Shown here piece after piece: positions 1-12,499 of a DNA stretch of 64,000 bases. The position numbers and the translations under genes are program-made. The DNA lies in assembly GCA_034190875.2 (NCBI GenBank), contig CM067354.1, positions 38,400,239 to 38,464,238 on the forward strand, in the 5' to 3' direction. Numbering within the stretch: position 1 is the first letter of the stretch; every line of letters starts with the position of its first letter. The notes under the pieces are model-generated. The model made no database searches, was not told where the DNA came from, and saw only the letters and a list, made by a program, of their open reading frames with translations. Source of the stretch: Urechis unicinctus. Its lineage: Eukaryota; Annelida; Polychaeta; Xenopneusta; Urechidae.

Positions 1-514
1 ACAGTGAAGTATACGCATTTACCAACATAAGCTACGCTTGAATTATACTGGTTTTCCAACTGGAAATTATGTGGTTGAGTGGAAATAAAAGAGTTTCAAC
101 TCACTGACGAGTTAATTCGGACTGGCACCCTTGAGGTCAATGAGGTCAAGTCCGTACGCCCTGGCATGCTTTGTGGTGCTGTGAGGGGTTTGAGGAAGCT
201 TGGGACGTATATATACGCTAATGACGTCACTGACGTGATGTTGGTGACGGTTGTGACGTGAGCGAGTCAGGCGTGGAAAGCGTTCAAGTTGACAGCGACC
301 GTGAAGACAGACGCTGACAACGGTAACCGTGACGCATACGTGCCAACTGGAGAAGCACGAATTATGATCAACAACTGACGAGCTCAACGAATTCACAAAC
401 AGCATCATTTGTGACAGTTCCTCGAACATTTAAAATTCAAAATGCCACCTTTTTGCTTTGGAGGAAGCTCTAAAGTGAATCGCAACTGCGAGTCTGAGCA
501 TAAGCTATATACAC

Positions 515-652
<138 letters not shown>

Positions 653-1147
653 TCTGTTCGGAAGCCTAACACCGGGACCGAGCGCCCGTGCTTTCAAATA
701 TGAGGGCGAGGTTGACCATACAACGGTTTCACCAGCTGTTTATATTGGTAAATCACGAAGAAATCTGTGCTGTGAAAGAGGCAATAAGTCTGGTCGCCCT
801 ATTAATTCGATGCTCGCATCTCATGTTGCACTCTGCACGTTTGGTTATTGGCCTTCGTTACAGCATGCAATATGAGACGAGTGGTTTGGCATCCGGGAAG
901 GTTCAAATAGATATATATGTCTATCTATGTGCGTATTTGCTTTGTATCACCCTCCTCCCATTCGTCAGGTGACAGCGATCGTTTTTTTAACTTAATTTGA
1001 GTGGACGGCAATTTGATGATAAGCCAGCAGGTGGCGTTTTCCCTTGGTGCTCCTTTATTAGCTGCCAACAAGCAGCCATTACCAATTACTCGCTGAATCG
1101 GAGCCAACATCCAGTTTCAAATTAGAACGATATATAACATGTATATG

Positions 1148-1256
<109 letters not shown>

Positions 1257-2429
1257 TGCAGGTTTAATCCCCGAGGTGGGGCGCTGCGTGACGTTTTAGA
1301 CGGCGTGATGTGACATGGGGCTTGCGGGGTGCTGGTGGTCGCTAATTAATGGATGACACTGATCTCTACAGTAAGCGCGGCTATTTGACATGACGGCGGG
1401 CTAATGCAATAACGTGAATGCCTCAATCAAGAAGCTTTTAACCTCTCAGAATTGTCGGAGCGGAAATGACGTCATTGTCCTGGCGCTGTGATCTAAACAA
1501 CCGGGCGGTGTCTGTGCAGTCACTTTCTTTCGAACTCCGCAGTTTTTGTTCCCTCCCAAAAGCTTGAAATGAAAGCTTATTAAACAATTGTTTCCTTATT
1601 TTCACCAATACGATTAGATTCAAATCTTATAGAGCTCACAAATATCCTTTTAGTCAAATATTCCATTCTTATTGATGTTCTCCGTGCTTCTTGGAGACAT
1701 TCAAATATTACCTTAAATGATAACTTGACGTTATATTCATTACCTGTGAAAAGGTTTGTCCAAACTATAGGCTGATTTATTAAAATGTAACATTAATTGG
1801 ACATGACCGACTTAGCCTTTTCTGTGGTTAATTTCCGAGTGTACGGCGCACTCAAGGAACCGAACCCCAAGCGAGTGAAAGCGTCGGATGAACTTTCGCC
1901 GTGTCGAAAAAACCCTAACGCAATTTTGAATATATTGTGTAACGACTCCGAGGTAATTAGCGTGGGTTTAATTAGATTTCATTAAAGCCTTGCCCTTAGT
2001 GTCTACAGCCTGACTTTAATTACACCGAGACGACAAATAAAGGAAATCCTACGAAACATGTTTTGTGTGCGGTCACTTTGATCAGCGTCATTAAAAAGCG
2101 ATTGCAATTACTAGCATTTGGAAGTGATGCTGATTTTATGCTTAGAAGAAACCAGTGTTTGCTGGGCTGTCTCTTCGTAGTTAGGAAACGGGGCGACAAT
2201 GACGTTTATTGGCAATCACGTGCCCCCTTGGAGCATATATAATCAAGTTATTCAAAATAGCTGATGTGCAACATACAATACAATAGGAATACAATAAGAG
2301 TGCAACTATTTCTACCACACAACTAAAACTATTTTAATACAAACAGTACACATTTAAGCATAATAGCAGCGTTCAATTTCTGTATAGAACCTCCAGCCGA
2401 GACCCCTGCGACTGATGGTTGTTGGCCAT

Positions 2430-3490
2430 TTAATGCCAGTTTCCTTATATGCCGATTCCCTTATAAATTTGCCGTCTTTTTACGTAAGAGTTTTTTCTCG
2501 TTACTCATCACCCATATATATTTGTCGTTGGGTGATAGATGAGACGAATTGTCTTTGTTGTTGGCAATGTCATTGAACAGCGAGGCTCTTTTTCATGTGA
2601 TCATGAGATGCGCTTCGTCTTCTGTAGCTTGCATTGCGCGACACTCAAATATTCTATCATTTGGTTTGGAGATGGTTCCCCTCATTGATTCTGTGTTTAA
2701 TGGATGGCAGCTCAGTTGCGATACAGCAGTTCTGTGGTTGATATTGTCTATGATAATGAAAATATTCCTCGAGTCCAAAGTGTTGTTTGAAAAGTTCGTA
2801 GGTTCTCAACTTATTTTTTTCCATTGTCTTCCAGATAGGCTGTTAGTGCTGTTGAGTTTGTTGTGCCAGAATTTTTCATAGAGTGGTTTTCACAACTATC
2901 TTTATTTTGTTCTCAGGCACGTCAATGTGATTGTATTGTAAATGTATGTGCTCCAGTATCCATAACTTGTTCGTTTTAGGATGTTCATTTTGAATCTCTG
3001 TTAGTGCTTCCTGGACCAGATTTTAATTGCATAGAGAGAACAACTTTATCGAATTAGTCTTTTAGCGTGTAGTATTCTCCTGTAAAATTTTAACCCTAGC
3101 TGAGAAAGTTTATTGTTATCCAGATTTGATTCCAATGCATTTGGGGATGGCGACTGGGTCAGTCCAATATCTACTCCCCACACATGGGAGGCGTACAATA
3201 GTATGGGCTTAATTGCATGATCGAAGATATGCATCATGGTGCATATATTATAGTTATAATAGGAGTTGATTTAGTTTGTATAGGACCTTAAGGCTTTTAT
3301 GGTAAAGAGTCCTTCAGGTTACCATTAGTGGTGAATTTTATTCCGAGATAAGGATAATTATCCACTCACTCAAGTCGGTGGCCTCCATGAGCGATATTGT
3401 CCCTGAGATGTGATCCTTTTTCTGTGAAATATGCTAATTTTTGTTTTTATTCAAATTGACTTCTAGTAGCCATGTACTGCTTTTGCGCCG
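2430..3490 (-). mobile_element. Decayed non-LTR retrotransposon (LINE) 3' part
   Basis: On the minus strand, conceptual translation in several frames gives pieces typical of the end of a LINE open reading frame 2. In order they are: a reverse-transcriptase thumb-like stretch near 3480-3250; a piece reading PILLYASHVWGVD near 3200, which resembles the usual LINE YGSEVWG motif; and a piece reading LRTYELFKQHFGLEEYF near 2800, matching the conserved LRTYRLFK block downstream. The frame is broken by several stops and shifts, so this is a dead copy. The clade cannot be assigned by eye. Confidence 0.7.
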
Positions 3491-4410
3491 TTGGGGTTCA
3501 CGATGTATTTTTATTTAATTTCTAAAGACGTGTATATTTCAGTTTCGTGAGCGTAATGAAATATTCTGACTCTGTGATGGCGCAGCGAATCAGTCGATTA
3601 TTTCCCCATTTTGACTCTTTTACTGACCCAACAGCCTTGACCCACTAGCTGACATGCATAAACAGATAAAGCTCAGACACTGTACAGGTATTCCTCGGCG
3701 AACTTCCTGTACATGCATTCATCCTATAGCCACCGCCGCCGCTCGACGTTACTCAACTGTAAGTGGCTGTTGTCTAACCTTACACCTGACGCATAACACG
3801 AGCCCGGTCTTCTGTTGTGGAAGACAAAGTTGACTACCCAGCATGAGTGAGAACGGATGCTTTAAAAGGCCCCATTCAGAGGCTGCTATGATTTCACCGC
3901 TCCTCATTGACGGCTTTTGTTGTGAGAATGTGGACCGATTCATCGGTTGTAGCTACCCAGGGGATCGTTAAATTGACCTGCAATGAAGGCTGTCGTTGTG
4001 TGAGGTGGAGTCACACACTGTGCCCTGGTGGTTAATGAGCGGTGCGACTGGAGGAGGATTATTTGTCCACCTCCATCATGACCGCACTTGGTTGTATCAG
4101 ACTGCGTAGGAATCACGTCACTGTCTGGTCTGTGGATGGCAGACGGTCTGTGTGCGATTATGCAGTCTCGTGTCTGCAAGCTCGCATTTACTCGGCCATC
4201 GGACATGCTACAGATGTATTTTTCTTCTTATCTTCTTGTATTCAGTGCAAAATGGGCTTTATTGATATAGTACTCGTAAGCATGAAATATTTGGTTCGAG
4301 TCTACATGCGCATCACGATCATCATTATCATAAATATACTCAATGGACATACAATGCTGCTGAAAGGAACAAAGATGATATGAAAAAGGGGCGTTGACGT
4401 CACTCTGCTA

Positions 4411-4429
4411 GGGGGGGGGGGGGGGGGGG
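4411..4429. repeat. Poly-G run
   Basis: Nineteen consecutive G residues. A second (GT)n-poly-G tract lies at 4579-4617 and a third G-rich run near 4891-4909. Run lengths in assemblies are unreliable at such sites. Confidence 0.95.
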
Positions 4430-4578
4430 ATGGGACAGGTCGATGGTCGAACTCTACCGTTCGGTATTGACCACTGGGGAAGTAGGGAAGCCTGACTTTT
4501 GAGCCGAGGTGGGTATGCGTTTGTGGAAGTCACCGAGTAGGTGTTTGTGGAATGACTCCCTGCGAGCCGGGTTGGGGT

Positions 4579-4586
4579 TTGTGTGT

Positions 4587-4617
<31 letters not shown>
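4579..4617. repeat. (GT)n followed by poly-G
   Basis: About eleven GT dinucleotides run directly into about 18 G residues. No gene is near. Confidence 0.95.
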
Positions 4618-5528
4618 TTGTATTTCGCTATTGACATAAGCCTTCCTTCACCAGCTAGTTGTCCTACCACACCATGTATTCTCCTCATGTCACCTTTATC
4701 TCGACATTTACTTTCCTTTTATCTGGTTTCCCTCGCTTCACCTGGCAATATTACGTCATCGGAAACACTGCCTGAGGGCTGCCTAGACCTTGTGAAGTGC
4801 TTTGCATCTCGGATTTGCAATACGTTCTCATGTTGTTTTTCCTCACCATGAGAACGAGAGGAGCTCAGTATATCAGTGAACGTGTGTTTGAGGGGGGTGG
4901 GGGGGGGGGTCGATAAGTACTTGTGTACTCTGGGCTCTCGATGAAGTGGGTTTATGTGGATGTCACGGTGTGTTCTTCCGTCTTTGTTCAAGCATCGCAA
5001 CTTATCGGCATCGATTTCATTCGCAGACGGGACCTATAATTGACAGATATTCGCTAAAACTCCTCGCTTAGTTTCATGAACAAAATGAACGGTTGATGTT
5101 GAATAACCGAACCCTGTAAATAGCGTGGGTATGGCGAGTGGTGGTATGTTGTGAAAACTCGTTACGTATAAGACCTGCAAACCAACGTAACTTACTGGCA
5201 GAGGGTGGGGTATTTTGTGGACACGCCCTGTGGTGTTGGAGGCGTGAAGCTGACTTACTGCCTCCCTCCCTTCACCACACCTCCTGCACCCATTGCTTCC
5301 ACATAGCTGCACACTGATGCTCCCTATTGCGTGGTCTTACGCCTAATGGATTTGCCGCCTCCAGCCAAACGTTATCTTGTCACGTCATGAAAGCGGTTTT
5401 TTGTGGACCTCAAGGCAGCGGTTCTATTTATCCTCTCTCGTCCACATCTTATTTTCCACCTCTTCGTTGCTCCGTCGATGGCGACTGCTGATGAAAAGCA
5501 TAAAAAAATCATTATGTTATTATGATGA

Positions 5529-5617
5529 TATCATAGCCATAGGTCGTGAATATCATAGCCATAGGTCGTGAATATCATAGCCATAGGTCGTGAATATCAT
5601 AGCCATAGGACGTGAAT
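5529..5617. repeat. 22-bp tandem repeat, four copies
   Basis: The unit ATCATAGCCATAGGTCGTGA (plus two bases) is repeated four times with a single change in the last copy. No splice site or gene is nearby, unlike the intronic arrays later in the window. Confidence 0.93.
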
Positions 5618-6033
5618 GGCAGTTTCATCTTTGTATTGACCGTCTCTTGTGACATCAAGGTTTTAAAGACACGTTAAGACAGCCAGAAGATATCTAGAGA
5701 GTTCCCTAGACTACATGTGTGGGGTAGTTATCTACAGTGCCAAACTTTCATGTCCGTTAGTAATTCCCTTATAGTTAGTTCTATGAACGCTTTGTCCTCG
5801 GTTGCTTGTATGAACCATTATACTGCTGCTTGCAGTCTATCTATATTTCATATTATGAGAAGACATTAGTATTGACGGAAATAATGAAAATGTTAAACTG
5901 TTCTCCTGGCCATATTCCCAAATATTCTAATTTGCAAATAAATCTATCTTTTAAGGACACCCAAGGTACTGGTTAAGCACATAAGAGTGCCAGTGCGCGT
6001 ACATGCACCTGCCTATTGCAGCTCCATACACCA

Positions 6034-6559
6034 TAGGCAAAGAAACTCCGCCTCTGACAGCTCCGCGCAATTTACTACTTTCGATCTCTCACATCCGAGC
6101 TGTAGAGGCGAAGAGCCGACTGCGAGATTTCGGTGTTTCCGAAGTCAAAACGACAGATAAACTCGCTAAAACCTTACCGAAGCCTCCAAGAAAAAACATT
6201 TGTGTCAAAATGCAAGATTATATCACAAAATGACACGAGGACTGTTTCTATTACTACAGTTTTGTCTAACTGTTTGAGCACTAAAATACGGCACATCATG
6301 AAACTTTGTTCAAAAACTCAACATGGCTGACTCCCACAATGCAAACATAATGGAGTTAATACTCGTTAATACGCTATGATATTGCTCATGTTTTCGCTTC
6401 GCGCGGTAGCCATGTTGGACAACAATTTTTAAACTGTCCCTTGTCTGCATTGCGAGAATGAGCATATTTGCTTATATCCTTGAAAATTCTGCCATACGGA
6501 CCCTCGCCCCTAAGGTGGCATCAGATCATCAAAACACCAGGGGCGAGTTGCCTTACCTA
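6034..6559 (+). mobile_element. MITE with 9-bp target duplication, copy 1
   Basis: A 526-bp element starting TAGGCAAAGAAACTC and ending with the complement of TAGGTAAGGCAACTC (12 of 15 terminal bases match). It is flanked on both sides by the exact 9-bp direct repeat CATACACCA (6025-6033 and 6560-6568). It aligns in reverse orientation with 49666-50220, and a partial copy ends at 18940. The 9-bp duplication is the size made by Mutator-like transposases. There is no coding capacity, so it is a non-autonomous element. It is inferred to lie in a BLM intron. Confidence 0.85.
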
Positions 6560-6569
6560 CATACACCAG

Positions 6570-7400
6570 TGATCCTTGCATCCGCTATCAACAGGTGTCG
6601 TCTAAAATCACAGTAACACCAGATCGTACAATTTCTGGATCGTACGATTGCTGGCAATTTGGCCAAGGTACGCACAATCAATCGTGACGATCAGCGACCG
6701 CTTGTACGATCGATCGTAGTCAGTCGCAGCCACTGGTCGGTCGCTCGATCATATATACAGGCTCGCAATCGTGTATCAGCATCAGTAGTCATCTAATAAC
6801 TTTAATTAGCTGTGTCTCCCAGGAAGGGATAGGGCCATGAGAAGAAGACCCAGCCAGAGTCATAATCTAATGACGGGGAGATTGTAGCTGAGATTCACCC
6901 GGTACCAGCCACGCAGAATGACCCCGCCAACAGAACAACATGATGCAGGTGACCATTCAGCAGAGGATGAATCGGCGGCCAAGAGGAACAAAATGCCAAA
7001 ACTGGTCTGCGAACTAAAGACTGGTGGTACCACCAATCGTCAGGTGGCAGGACCACATCACGACCAATTGTGAGACTACTTGACCCGCGATTATGACTGG
7101 TGGCGCGTCCAACTGGGGTCTGACCATGTAAGACCTGTCTGTGACCTCTTATGATTAAGAATCGCAGGTCAGAAGTTTTGAACATGATCATCGACCTTGA
7201 CACGACATTGCGATCAGTCGTGCACTCTCCATGTGGTTTGCTCGTGATTCCAACATTTCGTAAACTGTTCCCAAGCCCGGTGTGACAGGGGCTTAAACTT
7301 ATTCACGCGAATGCAGCATGAAGTAGAATAAAGTAATAATACCCCTTAGATCCACTCACAATTTGGTTTGATTGAAATGAAAGATGTCATTGTTGAAATG
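6570..7400. other. Unassigned non-coding DNA before first BLM exon seen
   Basis: This stretch contains several self-complementary CGATCG/CGTACG-type words around 6620-6760 and weak open frames with no recognisable similarity. It could include more transposon debris, but I cannot name a family. Confidence 0.4.
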
Positions 7401-7412
7401 TTTGTTTGACAG

Positions 7413-10400
7413 CGGACCAGAACGCTAACTATGACGCCAAGCGTGTTCACCTGGACAACTTATTCCGTATGGTCAACTACTGCGAGAACCGCGCCGACTG
7501 CCGCAGGTCTCAACAGATGATGTACTTTGGCGAGATCTTCGACAAGCAGCGATGCTCGGAGATGCCTGAGGCTATCTGTGACAATTGCTCGACGGATGTG
7601 AGTGTCTGGCTAGGGTCAGGACTGTCATTTAGGGTCAGAGGGACCATTGGTTGTCAGATCTTTCACTTTCACTTTCACACATTCACACATACATCATTCA
7701 TTCACTCACACATACACATTCATTCATTCTCTCACTCATACACTCATTCACACATGCTAACGCATACACTCACTAACACACTCACATATTCATTCACTCA
7801 CTCACTCATATACTCACTAACTCACTCACATATTCACTCACTCACTTTCACTATCTCACTCATTCATTCACTCACACATACACTCATTCACTCACTCACT
7901 CACACATACACTCACTCATACATTCATTCATTCAATCACACATACTTATTAACTCACAAATACTCATTCACCCATTCACACACACTTTCACTCATACACT
8001 GCCTCACATATGCACGCACTCACTCACTCACGCTCGCTTCCATACTCTCGCTGACTCGTTCACCCACAATGACACACCCACTTTCAGTGGCAGACGGTGA
8101 CCTGTCTGACTTGGTGTGTTTACAGGAGAAGTTTGAGGAGATGGATGCTACTGAGATAGTGAAGACGATCGTGAAGGGGATCCGGGAGATCAACCTGACC
8201 TCCACAGCGCGCAACCAGTACACCCTCCTCCACTTCATAGAGGTCTTCAAAGGTAATACCTTACCTAGCTCCCTAGCTCTGTGGAGGTAACACTAGTCGA
8301 GAGCCACACTTCCTTTGTTGCTGCTGTTCATGCCATAATGCTGTGGACATGGTTAACTGCCCCAGCATTTTATCAAGCAGGTATCTGAAATGTGTATATG
8401 GCTGTCTGTATTAATTTAAGCAGCTATTTGAAGTGTTAATATGCCTGTCTGTATTCCAGCGTATCATTACTATATAAGGGAAATAGTAGTATGCTATTGT
8501 GCAACATATGGTTCAACATGACACATCTGAAGGACAATTCACAGAAAGCTGTTCTATTGTTATCTGAAGCTAGCCTATTCCATGTTGCACACACCAAACG
8601 TCTAAGAATGAATTTGTCCCTGGTTTTGACACCATGTTGGCCAAGTCCATCACCAGTTGGGGTGTCTACTGGGATCACGGGTGTATGATAGGTGATAGTA
8701 TAACTCAACCCCTCCCCAGCATGCTGTGATGCAGGATCATCTGTGATGGTGTGATCCCCATGCTGTGATCTAGGATCATTTGTGATGGTGGGATCCCCAT
8801 GATGTGATCCAGGATCATTTGTGATGGTGTGATCCCCATGATGTGATCCAGGATCATCTGTGCATGATGTAGTGTTTGTGATGGTGTGATCCCCTTGCTG
8901 TGATGCAGGACCATCTGTGCATGATGTAGTGTTTGTGATGGTGTGATCCCCATGCTGTGATGCAGGACCATCTGTGCATGATGTAGTGTTTGTGATGGTG
9001 TGATCCCCATGCTGTGATCCAGGCTCAGGCAACAAGAAGATCATGGAGTGCGGCCATGACAGGAGCATCATGTACAACGCTGCTGTCCGAGTCAACCTGA
9101 CTCGCACTGACTGTGAGCGCCTCTTCCGGCAGCTCGTCATCGATGGTATCATACACGAGGACTTGAAGATCACCGCCCACGACCACGCTGTGTGTTATGT
9201 CAAGCTGGGTAAACGTGCAGAGCCGGTGCTGCAGAACAAGTTCAAGGTGAAGTCTACTAGCAGCCAGATGGGGACATCACCGACTGCTCTGGGTTCACTC
9301 TGATCTTGGACATACCATGGACATATCCTTCTAGTTTGTAATCAATATAAAGAGAGATTTTGTTCTTTTGGCAGGTGAAGTTCTTCCGTCAGGGCAGCAA
9401 GAAAACTGCTTCTGTGCAGCAAGAAGCTGATGACACAGTGCGTCGTCATGGTGATGTTGTCAGGAAGCAGATCCGTGATGAGTGTTACCAGACTCTCATC
9501 GCCCTGGCCAAAGACATCAGTAGGTCATGTTGTCCTAGCCAAAGACATCAGTAGGTCATGTTGTCCTAGCCAAAGACATCAGTAAGTCATGTTGTCCTGG
9601 CCAAAGACATCAGTAGGTCATGTTGTCCTAGTTGGCCAAAAGCATCAGTAGGTCATGTTGTCCTAGTTGGCCAAAGACATCAGTAGGTCATGTTGTCCTA
9701 GTTGGCCAAAGACATCAGTAGGTCATGTTGTCCTAGTTGGCCAAAGACACCAGTAGGTCATGTTGTCCTAGTTGGCCAAGGACATCAATAGGTCATGTTG
9801 TCCTAGCCAAAGACATCAGTAAGTCATGTTGTCCTAGTTGGCCAAGGACATCAGTAGGTCATGTTGTCCTATCCAAAGACATCAGCAGGTCATGTTGTCC
9901 TAGCCAAAGACATCAGTAGGTCATGTTGTCCTAGTTCAGCGGGTTGGACATCTGAGGGCCTAGTGGACTCACAGTCTAATGGTGTCACTGGCTGATGGCT
10001 TTGGTAGTGACAATCTCCAGCTACTGTTGGACTGTATATGGTGGATTGTGTGTGGTGATTGGCAGGTCGTATGGAGAAGAAGACAAGCTACACACACATC
10101 TTTGACAGTAAGACGTTACAGCAGCTGGCCGACCAGCTACCTCTCACACTGGAGGAGATGCTCCGAGTCGACGGAGTCTCTCAGGTCAAGCTCGAGAAAT
10201 ATGGCAACCAGTTCCTCACTGTCACCACTGAGTACATGACCAAAGTCTTATGTAAGTCACTGAGTACATGACCAAAGTCTTATGTAAGTTACTGAGTACA
10301 TGACCAAAGTCTTATGTAAGTCACTGAGTACATGACCAAAGTCCTATGTAAGTCACTGAGTACATGACCAAAGTCCTATGTAAGTCACTGAGTACATGAC

Positions 10401-11675
10401 CAAAGTCTTATGTAAGTCACTGAGTACATGACCAAAGTCCTATGTAAGTCACTGAGTACATGACCAAAGTCCTATGTAAGTCACCAAGTACATGACTAAA
10501 GTCCTATGTAAGTCACTGAGTACATGACCAAAGTCGTATGTAAGTCATCAAGTACATGACCAAAGTCTTATGTAAGTCACCAAGTACATGACCAAAGTCC
10601 TATGTAAGTCACTGAGTATCTGACCAACTCATGTGTAAGTTCTTAATACAATGGGTTTTGTGCATTCTGTTGGTTAAGGTCTGGAGGCAGACGAGGAAGA
10701 CGATGACTTCCCTTCCTCGGTACCCACCACCCCGGCCAGCATCTTGCCTGGTATGGACAGCGACTCAGGGAACGAGTCACACTACTTTACTCATGAGCCA
10801 AGCAGTTCTTTGGGAGCTTCTGGAAGGGGAGGAGGTAGAGGCAAAGGCAGGGTGAGTACATCTACATTCTGGTGAGAACTTATTCATTGATAACTGCACT
10901 TTAATGGAAACAGGTATAGGTATCAGAAAATGATCTATGATATTTAGCTCTGGTAAATGTTCCCGGTAATTAGCTTGTCAGCTCAGATGAGGTCTTAGGC
11001 GATTGAGGCACCTCTTACAGGTGTGATATATGACACGGCGATGAGCTTGGTAGGCTGATGGAGTTATGTTTGTAGGGAGGATGGCGCGGCAAGAGGAAGA
11101 AGACGTGGGGAGGGGGGCAGAAAGCGAAGCGACAGAAAGCTGCCAGCAGTGATTACAGAAAAACAAGGTGAGAACACCAGCAGTAAGGTGCTGATTTAAA
11201 CTCTTGGCTCATGGCCTTGCCCTGTAAGGCAGCTCATTCAACCTCGTTCATATCTTCTGGCTTAACATTTTGTGGCTTAAACTATTTGTACCAATTAAGT
11301 TATGATGAATACATGTTCCCCTGTGAAAGTGAGCAGATTTTCATTTGTGGTCTCCTTGTGTTTCATAGAACTAAATCGGGCAGCACCAGCACTGTGTCCA
11401 GCGGTGTGTCCCAGTTTGCCTTCAAGAAAACGCCACGTGGTGGAGCATTGTCAGCCTCCCGCGGGGGTGGATCTCGGGGCGGGGGTGGATCTCGGGGCGG
11501 GGGTGGATCTCGGGGCGGGGGTGGATCTCGGGGCAGGGGTAGCACAGGTTACAGTAGCACCGTTGGTTCATCCGGTGCTGTGAGATCAGGTAACATAGGG
11601 ACATTGAAGCGACCAGGGATGCTGGGGGCTCCAGCGGCGAGGTCCTTCCTCTCCTCACGCTCCTCCCTCAACTGA
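7413..11675 (+). CDS. BLM: Bloom syndrome RecQ-like helicase, C-terminal half (partial)
   Basis: BLM is a 3'-5' DNA helicase that dissolves double Holliday junctions with TOP3A-RMI and takes part in DNA end resection. Eight exons are seen: 7413-7597, 8126-8252, 9023-9246, 9375-9519, 10066-10251, 10679-10851, 11076-11167 and 11369-11675 (stop TGA). All phases join cleanly, giving about 479 codons. The first exon carries the RecQ zinc-binding cysteines (ADCRR, QRC, ICDNC). Exons 2-4 encode the RQC winged helix and exon 5 the HRDC domain. Exons 6-8 form an acidic-then-basic tail with KRKK-type nuclear-localisation clusters and a short RGGGGS repeat, ending in a KRPGMLGAP segment like the BLM terminus. 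The RecA-like helicase core is not in the window. Four of its introns carry tandem arrays, three of them copying a splice site. BLM is preferred over WRN or RECQL5 because of the HRDC and tail similarity. Confidence 0.93.
7664..8090 (+). repeat. Degenerate CATTCACTCA-type tandem repeat in BLM intron
   Basis: This is a long run of ACTCA, ATTCA and ACACA words with a four-base-like periodicity. It fills most of the intron between exons 7413-7597 and 8126-8252. It starts about 65 bp after the donor and stops before the acceptor, so it does not contain either splice site. The strand is strongly pyrimidine/adenine biased (almost no G). Confidence 0.9.
8700..9022 (+). repeat. Minisatellite whose unit carries the BLM 3' splice acceptor
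   Basis: Units of about 42-63 bp are built from GTGATGGTGTGATCCCCATG followed by CTGTGATCCAGGATCAT, with a longer form inserting TGCATGATGTAGTGTTT. The last unit ends exactly at the acceptor GATCCAG/GCTCAGG of the exon starting at 9023. At least six upstream copies carry the same or nearly the same GAT(C/G)CAGG, so the array is a ladder of acceptor-like sites leading to the one used. Confidence 0.9.
9504..9935 (+). repeat. 31-35-bp minisatellite copying a BLM exon end and 5' splice donor
   Basis: The unit reads GCCAAAGACATCA/GTAGGTCATGTTGTCCTA, with an optional TTG insertion. The first copy is the end of the exon 9375-9519 with its real donor (slash). About 12 further copies fill the intron; most keep GTAGGT or GTAAGT at the donor position, and a few have changed it (CAATAGGT, CAGCAGGT). 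Continuing translation past the true donor reaches TAG within the next unit. Confidence 0.94.
10229..10625 (+). repeat. 32-bp minisatellite copying the next BLM exon end and 5' splice donor
   Basis: The unit is GAGTACATGACCAAAGTCTT followed by AT/GTAAGTCACT. It is repeated about 13 times counting the exonic copy, with very few changes (C for T at one site, ACCAAG for ACTGAG in some). The real donor is at 10252. Every downstream copy preserves the strong donor GTAAGT. The unit length of 32 bp is not a multiple of three, and reading on gives a TGA at 10269-10271. Confidence 0.95.
11460..11533 (+). repeat. 18-bp exonic repeat encoding RGGGGS
   Basis: Four in-frame copies of GGATCTCGGGGCGGGGGT lie in the last BLM exon. 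They encode a glycine/arginine/serine repeat that resembles an RGG box for nucleic-acid binding. Confidence 0.93.
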
Positions 11676-11754
11676 CACTGGGCGAGTCTAGGCTGGTATA
11701 CAACCACACGATGGCGGGTTGAACAGGGACTTGGCTTTATTAGCTACTCTAGGT

Positions 11755-11830
11755 AATCAATGGTGACTAGGTAATCAATGGTGACTCGGTAATCAATGGC
11801 GACTCATTGATCAATGGTGACTCAATGACC
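11755..11830 (+). repeat. About 18-bp tandem repeat in the BLM 3' untranslated region
   Basis: Four imperfect copies of GTAATCAATGGTGACTAG-like sequence lie just after the stop codon, within the inferred 3' untranslated region. Confidence 0.8.
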
Positions 11831-12048
11831 GCACCAACAGGCTAATTACCTGGCAACAAACTCTCGTTTTATTGATTGTCATCTCTTTAGGTGTGTATTG
11901 TATTTTTAATTGATAACTTGTCGTAATATATGTTGTCATAGCATCTTAAATTGCCTGTTAACCTCTGTGGAGTCATACATTTTATATGTTGAGACCATAG
12001 TCGTCCATACTGAGGTAAAATAAGGTTATGTGAAATATTCCGTTGATT

Positions 12049-12054
12049 AATAAA
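12049..12054 (+). terminator. Poly(A) signal AATAAA for BLM
   Basis: A canonical AATAAA lies 374 bp after the BLM stop codon. NARS1 comes from the other strand, with candidate AATAAA signals (TTTATT on this strand) at 12119-12124 and 12165-12170. The two convergent transcripts therefore end within about 100 bp of each other. Confidence 0.7.
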
Positions 12055-12499
12055 GGCTTATATCCAAATAATTTTGCTGTCGTATTCAACGCCAGACAAC
12101 ATCTCATCAGATAAAGCATTTATTTCAATCAGTTTTTAAATATGCAGCTCTTAGGTAATATATTTTTATTTAGTGTTGGCAGAGACAGACAACAATCACA
12201 ATAGCTTATCAGGGTTAACTCTGATAGAAATAGACTTGCATGTTGAAACAGGGAGACTTGTTGCCAGGAACGGAGATGATAACTGAGTTAATATTGTATA
12301 CATTCACAGTGCTGGGATAAATTCAAGAGCATTTAAAATGATTTAATTTATAAGCACTTAAAGTTTATACTTTCTGCAAATACTGGCTGTAATGGGAATA
12401 ACCAGCACCTCGTCCATTAACACTCGGCTGACACACTGCTAATGCTCAGCTGTAATTTTAAATGACTAAGAAATAATCTTCAATATGTAAGTACTGGTT

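Noticed and set aside
8436-9173. Minus-strand open frame of 245 codons with repeated QHGDHTITNT units
   Set aside because: It is antisense to the minisatellite before BLM exon 9023 and extends into that exon; the repeats keep it open by chance.
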